Assembly: GCA_050633665.1 (NCBI GenBank)
Contig: JBOEGY010000010.1
Location: forward strand, 1 to 64,000
DNA from: JAUIAI01 sp050633665
GTDB lineage: Bacteria; Pseudomonadota; Gammaproteobacteria; Burkholderiales; Burkholderiaceae_E
Direction: 5' to 3'
Length of the DNA stretch: 64,000 bases
The notes below the pieces were generated by a model. It saw nothing but the letters and a program-made list of their open reading frames with translations, ran no database searches and had not been told where the DNA came from. Numbering within the stretch: position 1 is the stretch's first letter; each line of letters begins with the position of its first letter. A program made the translations under genes and the position numbers. Shown here piece by piece: positions 60,650-64,000 of the stretch.

Positions 60650-61273
60650 TCATGTTGTGGGCGGGCGATACAAACTCAGAAACCGGTCCGTCGCCTGTTC
60701 GGCACGTTTCTTGATGGCTTTTGCCTCCAGTGGGTCGATGGCGCCAATGGCACGGCGAATCTGTAAGTCGCCGATCAGCAAACTGATGAAAGTATCGGCC
60801 ATTTCCGGCATGGAGTGGCCGGGTGGGGCGGCCACTATGCCAGCGGCGCAGGCCTGCGCGAGTAAATCGGCGATCAGCGGTGCTACTGTCTCGCGCCCGG
60901 CGGCGGCCAATGTTTCTCCGAGCACGCCGGTCTCGGCCACATCCGCGGCGGCTGCCCGGTTCAGGGCGATTGCGCGATCACTGAGAACCAAACGGAGTAA
61001 AACCGGTGCAATCGTCCGGAGAGATCGAATCGGATTGTTGCCCTTCTGGAGGCTGGCCGACAGCATCTCGGCGACTTCGCTGGCGTTGCGTTGCACCAGG
61101 CTCCGAAACAGTGCCTGTTTGTTTCCATACCATTTGTAGAGCGTCTCATTGGATGCATTGGCTCGCTTGGCGATCGCCAGCATTGATGTTGCCCGGTAGC
61201 CTTTCTCGGCTAGCAGTTCATAGGCTGCGATTTCGATCTGCCTCTGGCGCTCAGCTTGCTGCTCGGGACTAAT
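60650..61273 (-). CDS. TetR-family regulator, apparent ATT start
   Basis: The frame from the first in-frame ATG (61183) lacks the first helix of the TetR DNA-binding domain. Reading back in frame to 61273 restores it: SPEQQAERQRQIEIAAYELL, then AEKGYRATSMLAIAKRANAS and NETLYKWYGNKQALFRSLV. The only initiation-like codon before the next in-frame stop is ATT at 61273, with GGAGAGG at proper spacing. That gives 207 residues, a normal length. It probably represses the divergent membrane gene and itself through the palindromes in the gap. Ligand unknown. Confidence 0.8.
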   Translation of the reverse strand: MSPEQQAERQRQIEIAAYELLAEKGYRATSMLAIAKRANASNETLYKWYGNKQALFRSLVQRNASEVAEMLSASLQKGNNPIRSLRTIAPVLLRLVLSDRAIALNRAAAADVAETGVLGETLAAAGRETVAPLIADLLAQACAAGIVAAPPGHSMPEMADTFISLLIGDLQIRRAIGAIDPLEAKAIKKRAEQATDRFLSLYRPPTT

Positions 61274-61287
61274 TGTTCCTCTCCGGG

Positions 61288-61320
61288 TTGACTATTGCCG
61301 TACATAAGTATACGGTAATA
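61288..61320 (+). promoter_or_regulatory. Promoter with overlapping TetR-type operator
   Basis: TATTGCCGTA (61293-61302) and TACGGTAATA (61311-61320) form an inverted repeat with one mismatch and an eight-base centre. TTGACT (61288-61293) may be a -35 element, with TACGGT or TATACG as a weak -10. Placed between the regulator and the membrane protein gene, it is the natural operator. Confidence 0.6.
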
Positions 61321-61325
61321 GAGGT

Positions 61326-61339
61326 GTACACATCTGTAC
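61326..61339 (+). promoter_or_regulatory. Second operator-like inverted repeat
   Basis: GTACA-CATC-TGTAC has perfect five-base arms. It lies just before the AGGAGA ribosome site of the membrane protein gene. It could be a second repressor site, since its GTACA arm shares bases with the first operator (CCGTACA). Confidence 0.4.
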
Positions 61340-61357
61340 GTTAAAGGAGAAGCCATC

Positions 61358-61771
61358 ATGAAACAAGATCACTTGCCTGCCCGCCAATTGGCGGGGGCAT
61401 CGTTACTGACGCTGGCCGTTTTGCAGGGCGCCATGATGTTGGCGATGATGACGCTGACCAGGCCTCATCCCCCATTGACGGTCCCCCTGTTCGCGCTTGG
61501 GCCATTTCTGGGCGCCGCTATTGCGCTGGCGATTGGGGCTTATGCTGCTGGTTCGGTGCAGACTCGAATCGGCTGGTGGGCGTCATTAATGGCTGGTTTG
61601 CTCGCGATGGTCAGTTATGGCCCTCATAAGTGGTTTGACCCGGTATTCCCGCAGATCTGGCCATCGGTCATCCTTGGTCAGCTCGCTTTTCTGGCGCTGA
61701 TGGTGGCCATGTTCCAGGCCCGGCGCTATTCGGCTGAACCGTCGGCCCGCGCGAGCGGTCAGCCTGGCTAA
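61358..61771 (+). CDS. Small four-helix membrane protein of unknown function
   Basis: A 137-residue protein with four predicted membrane helices (about 10-32, 42-64, 72-92, 100-122) and a polar, Ala/Ser-rich tail. The segment SYGPHKWFDPVFPQIWPSVILGQ between helices 3 and 4 is the most distinctive part. I recognise no family. AGGAGA lies eight bases before the ATG. It is divergent from a TetR regulator and is probably its main target. Confidence 0.75.
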   Translation: MKQDHLPARQLAGASLLTLAVLQGAMMLAMMTLTRPHPPLTVPLFALGPFLGAAIALAIGAYAAGSVQTRIGWWASLMAGLLAMVSYGPHKWFDPVFPQIWPSVILGQLAFLALMVAMFQARRYSAEPSARASGQPG

Positions 61772-61815
61772 GGCTTGGTGTATCTTTGGCGGAATTCCGC
61801 TAAAGATGTGAGTGT

Positions 61816-62379
61816 ATGAGCCAATCTCCCAGCAACAGTCCGCTGAATGCTGATTTCCTGCGGCAGGAAATCAGAAACGTTCCTGACTGGCCTGAACCCG
61901 GCGTGATTTTTCGCGACATCACACCATTGTTGCAAAACCCCCGTACGCTGCGTGTGCTGGTTGATCTCTTTGTACACCGATATATGAATACCGGTCTGAA
62001 TCTTGTCGCCGGTATAGATGCCCGGGGTTTTATTCTTGGTTCAATCGTGGCCTATGAACTCAATCTGGGTTTCGTCCCGATTCGCAAGAAGGGCAAACTG
62101 CCTTACAAGACAATCGCCGAAGAGTATGAGTTGGAGTATGGGAGTGCCACAGTGGAGATGCACGACGATGCCTGTCGTCCAGGCGACCGCGTGTTGCTGG
62201 TTGATGATCTGATCGCCACCGGCGGCACAATGATGGCCGGTAAGAATCTTCTTGAGCGACTGGGTGCCGAAGTCGTTGAAGGCGCGGCAATTGTTGACCT
62301 GCCGGAATTGGGCGGCTCGGCGAAACTGCGTGATGCCGGCTTGAAACTCAATGTGTTGGTCTCATTCGAAGGCCATTGA
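61816..62379 (+). CDS. apt: Adenine phosphoribosyltransferase
   Basis: A 187-residue purine salvage enzyme that makes AMP from adenine and PRPP. The PRPP motif VLLVDDLIATGGTM is intact, as are WPEPGVIFRDITPLL and GIDARGFILG. Its stop overlaps the next start (TGATG), so apt, hslR, the phosphatase and the SDR gene read as one overlapping run. Confidence 0.95.
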   Translation: MSQSPSNSPLNADFLRQEIRNVPDWPEPGVIFRDITPLLQNPRTLRVLVDLFVHRYMNTGLNLVAGIDARGFILGSIVAYELNLGFVPIRKKGKLPYKTIAEEYELEYGSATVEMHDDACRPGDRVLLVDDLIATGGTMMAGKNLLERLGAEVVEGAAIVDLPELGGSAKLRDAGLKLNVLVSFEGH

Positions 62380-62795
62380 TGAACGACAGTGTTTCCGCCG
62401 ATGTGCGCGTCGACAAATGGCTTTGGGCGGCGCGGTTTTTCAAGACTCGTTCGCTGGCCCAGACTGCGTTGGAGAATGGCCGGGTTCTGGTTGACGGGTC
62501 TCGGGTCAAACGTTCCCGGCTGGTCCAGCCAGGCCAGAAAATCTGGCTGCGCATCGGGTCGGTTGAGAGAACCGTGGTTGTACTGGGCGTCTCCGGTAAC
62601 CGCGGCCCGGCTACTGTCGCCCAGCAACTCTACGAAGAAACCGCTGAGTCAGTGTTAAACCGTGAGGCGCAGCGTGACAAGCGACGATTGTTTGTTGATC
62701 CGGCCTCTGCCATTGCCGCAGGACGTCCGACCAAGCGTGACCGGCGGCGTATTCATGAACTGCAAGAGGGGACTGGTGATGTCTCTGCTGAGTAA
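62379..62795 (+). CDS. hslR: Heat shock protein 15-like S4-domain RNA-binding protein
   Basis: A 138-residue protein. The S4 domain is VRVDKWLWAARFFKTRSLAQTALENGRVLVDGSRVKRSRLVQPGQ, followed by a basic C-terminal tail (EAQRDKRRLFVDPASAIAAGRPTKRDRRRI). Hsp15 binds stalled 50S subunits carrying nascent chains and helps recycle them. I use ATG 62379, which overlaps the apt stop. Confidence 0.93.
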   Translation: MNDSVSADVRVDKWLWAARFFKTRSLAQTALENGRVLVDGSRVKRSRLVQPGQKIWLRIGSVERTVVVLGVSGNRGPATVAQQLYEETAESVLNREAQRDKRRLFVDPASAIAAGRPTKRDRRRIHELQEGTGDVSAE

Positions 62796-63387
62796 GCCCG
62801 GATTCGTGAAACGAATCACACCGTATTGGCTGGCGATCAGCCTGATCTTTTTTGCCGTTGCGGCACAGGCGGCACCGCCGCGACTTTCGGTAGTACAGGC
62901 CGCTGAGCGACTCGCAGCGGGGGGGTATATCCTGCTTATGCGGCATTCGGCCACCGAGCCCGGTACCGGCGACCCGGCAGGGTTTGACCTGGCCCGCTGC
63001 GAAACACAGCGCAATCTTTCCGAGTCGGGCCGTCAGCATGCGGTAAAACTAGGACAAGCATTCAAAGCTGCGGCCATCACGGTCGCCGAGGTGCGTCATA
63101 GTCAGTGGTGTCGATGCAGGGATACTGCCGAGCTGGCCTTTGGGCAGAGCGTTGCAATGCCCGCGCTGAATTCAACCTTTGCAGGCCAGGGCGATCCGGT
63201 GGCTCAGATGAGCCGGCTGCGGGAACAAGCGGCGGCGTTGCCAGCCGGTCAGAATTACCTGTGGGTGACGCATCAGGTGATTGCCAGTGCGGCCACTGGT
63301 CGCTGGACATCGCCCGGAGAAATTCTGGTTACCCGCTACACCGATCAGCAATTCCGTGTTTTATTCAGGATTCAAACCGATGACTGA
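62779..63387 (+). CDS. Secreted histidine phosphatase-superfamily protein
   Basis: A 202-residue protein. ATG 62779 has GAGGGG upstream and gives a signal peptide (about 1-34, cleavage after AVAAQA); longer open frames lack one. The catalytic motif is LLMRHSATEP, with a second histidine in WVTHQVIASAATGR. Residues between include ETQRNLSESGRQHAVKLGQAF, as in SixA-like phosphatases. A periplasmic location is expected. It overlaps hslR by 17 bases and the SDR gene by eight. Substrate unknown. Confidence 0.87.
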   Translation: MSLLSKPGFVKRITPYWLAISLIFFAVAAQAAPPRLSVVQAAERLAAGGYILLMRHSATEPGTGDPAGFDLARCETQRNLSESGRQHAVKLGQAFKAAAITVAEVRHSQWCRCRDTAELAFGQSVAMPALNSTFAGQGDPVAQMSRLREQAAALPAGQNYLWVTHQVIASAATGRWTSPGEILVTRYTDQQFRVLFRIQTDD

Positions 63388-64000
63388 TTCAGTTGTGCTC
63401 ATTACCGGTGGTTCGCGCGGCATTGGCGCGGCGACTGCCGTCAGCGCGGCGCAAGCCGGGTTTGATGTCGTTATCAGTTATCAGCATGCCCAGGGCGCTG
63501 CCCGCCAGGTTTGCGAACAGGTCGAGGCTCATGGCCGGCAGGCGCTGGCCGTGCCTGCCGATGTGGCGATTGAAACCGATGTGATTGATCTGTTCAAGGC
63601 GGTTGATCAGCACTTTGGCCGGCTGGATGCGCTGGTCAACAATGCCGGTATCGTCGCCCCCGCCATGCCTTTTGAGCAGTATTCCGCCGAGCGGGTATCG
63701 CAACTGCTGGCTGTTAACGTTTTTGGGGCGTTCATGGTTGCCCGGGAGGCGGTCAGGCGTTTGTCGACCCGTCACGGCGGTTCCGGCGGCGCCATTGTGA
63801 ATGTCTCGTCAGCAGCGTCCAGGCTGGGCGCTCCGGATGAATATATTGACTACGCCGCGACCAAAGGCGCGATTGACTCCATGACGCTTGGTTTGGCCAA
63901 AGAGCTGGGCAGCCAGGGCGTGCGGGTGAATGCGGTCAGGCCCGGTTTGATTGAAACCGATATTCACGCCAGTGGTGGGCGGCCCGATCGCGTTGCGCAA
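63380..64000 (+). CDS. Short-chain dehydrogenase/reductase (3' end beyond window)
   Basis: At least 207 residues, open at the window end. The NAD(P) motif is LITGGSRGIGAATA; then NNAG, and the active-site serine in NVSSAAS with YAATK (Tyr-x3-Lys), and NAVRPGLIETDIH. It is a classical SDR of FabG-like type, probably about 245-250 residues in full. The ATG overlaps the phosphatase stop. The substrate is not predictable. Confidence 0.92.
   Translation, partial: MTDSVVLITGGSRGIGAATAVSAAQAGFDVVISYQHAQGAARQVCEQVEAHGRQALAVPADVAIETDVIDLFKAVDQHFGRLDALVNNAGIVAPAMPFEQYSAERVSQLLAVNVFGAFMVAREAVRRLSTRHGGSGGAIVNVSSAASRLGAPDEYIDYAATKGAIDSMTLGLAKELGSQGVRVNAVRPGLIETDIHASGGRPDRVAQ

Overview
The window reads as a stretch of betaproteobacterial chromosome, most likely from the Burkholderiales or a close relative. 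This rests on the gene order (ribosomal protein cluster through rplQ, engB-hemB, cytochrome c4, msrPQ, lysA-lptM-cyaY, PBP1A, pilMNOPQ, aroKB, gltBD) and on the look of the proteins (a beta-type IF-1 of 72 residues, an S8 beginning MSMSDP). No taxon can be named more closely from the sequence alone. Coding density is high. I saw no rRNA, tRNA, insertion sequence, phage gene or CRISPR array.

Region 1 (1-16.1 kb): the last codons of a tuf gene, then rpsJ, which is followed at once by a strong terminator. Instead of rplC there follows a 16 kb nitrate-respiration block. On the minus strand it has a Crp/Fnr regulator, an Lgt-like/TlpA thiol-redox fusion, a secreted Cache-type sensor and a methyl-accepting chemotaxis protein. 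On the plus strand it has a fused NarK1-NarK2 transporter, narGHJI, a PpiC-type prolyl isomerase, a beta-carbonic anhydrase and a SirB2-like membrane protein. A near-perfect FNR-type box lies between the divergent regulator and narK.

Region 2 (16.1-30.6 kb): the rest of the S10, spc and alpha ribosomal clusters, rplC to rplQ, with secY, infA, rpmJ and rpoA, all on the plus strand. It restarts from its own promoter before rplC and again before rplN. The two promoters look like copies of each other from the -35 element to about +16. A terminator closes the cluster after rplQ.

Region 3 (30.8-42.5 kb): a membrane diguanylate cyclase; a minus-strand operon engB-hemB-EncFtn-like ferritin-MFS transporter; then on the plus strand cytochrome c4 and msrPQ (periplasmic methionine sulfoxide repair); then lysA-lptM (minus), cyaY (plus) and PBP1A (minus).

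Region 4 (42.9-58.7 kb): type IV pilus assembly operon pilMNOPQ, extended by a large Ig-domain lipoprotein and ended by a terminator; aroK-aroB (shikimate pathway); gltB-gltD (glutamate synthase) with a terminator.

Region 5 (58.7-64 kb): an amidase, a MaoC-type dehydratase, a TetR regulator that seems to start at an ATT codon and faces a small membrane protein across operator-like palindromes, then a tightly overlapping run apt-hslR-histidine phosphatase-SDR oxidoreductase, the last cut by the window end.

Most of the window is well-known biology. The unusual parts are the split S10 operon with its re-engineered transcription signals, the orphan EncFtn/MFS pair, the Lgt-TlpA fusion, the Ig-domain lipoprotein in the pilus operon, and the ATT-start TetR regulator.
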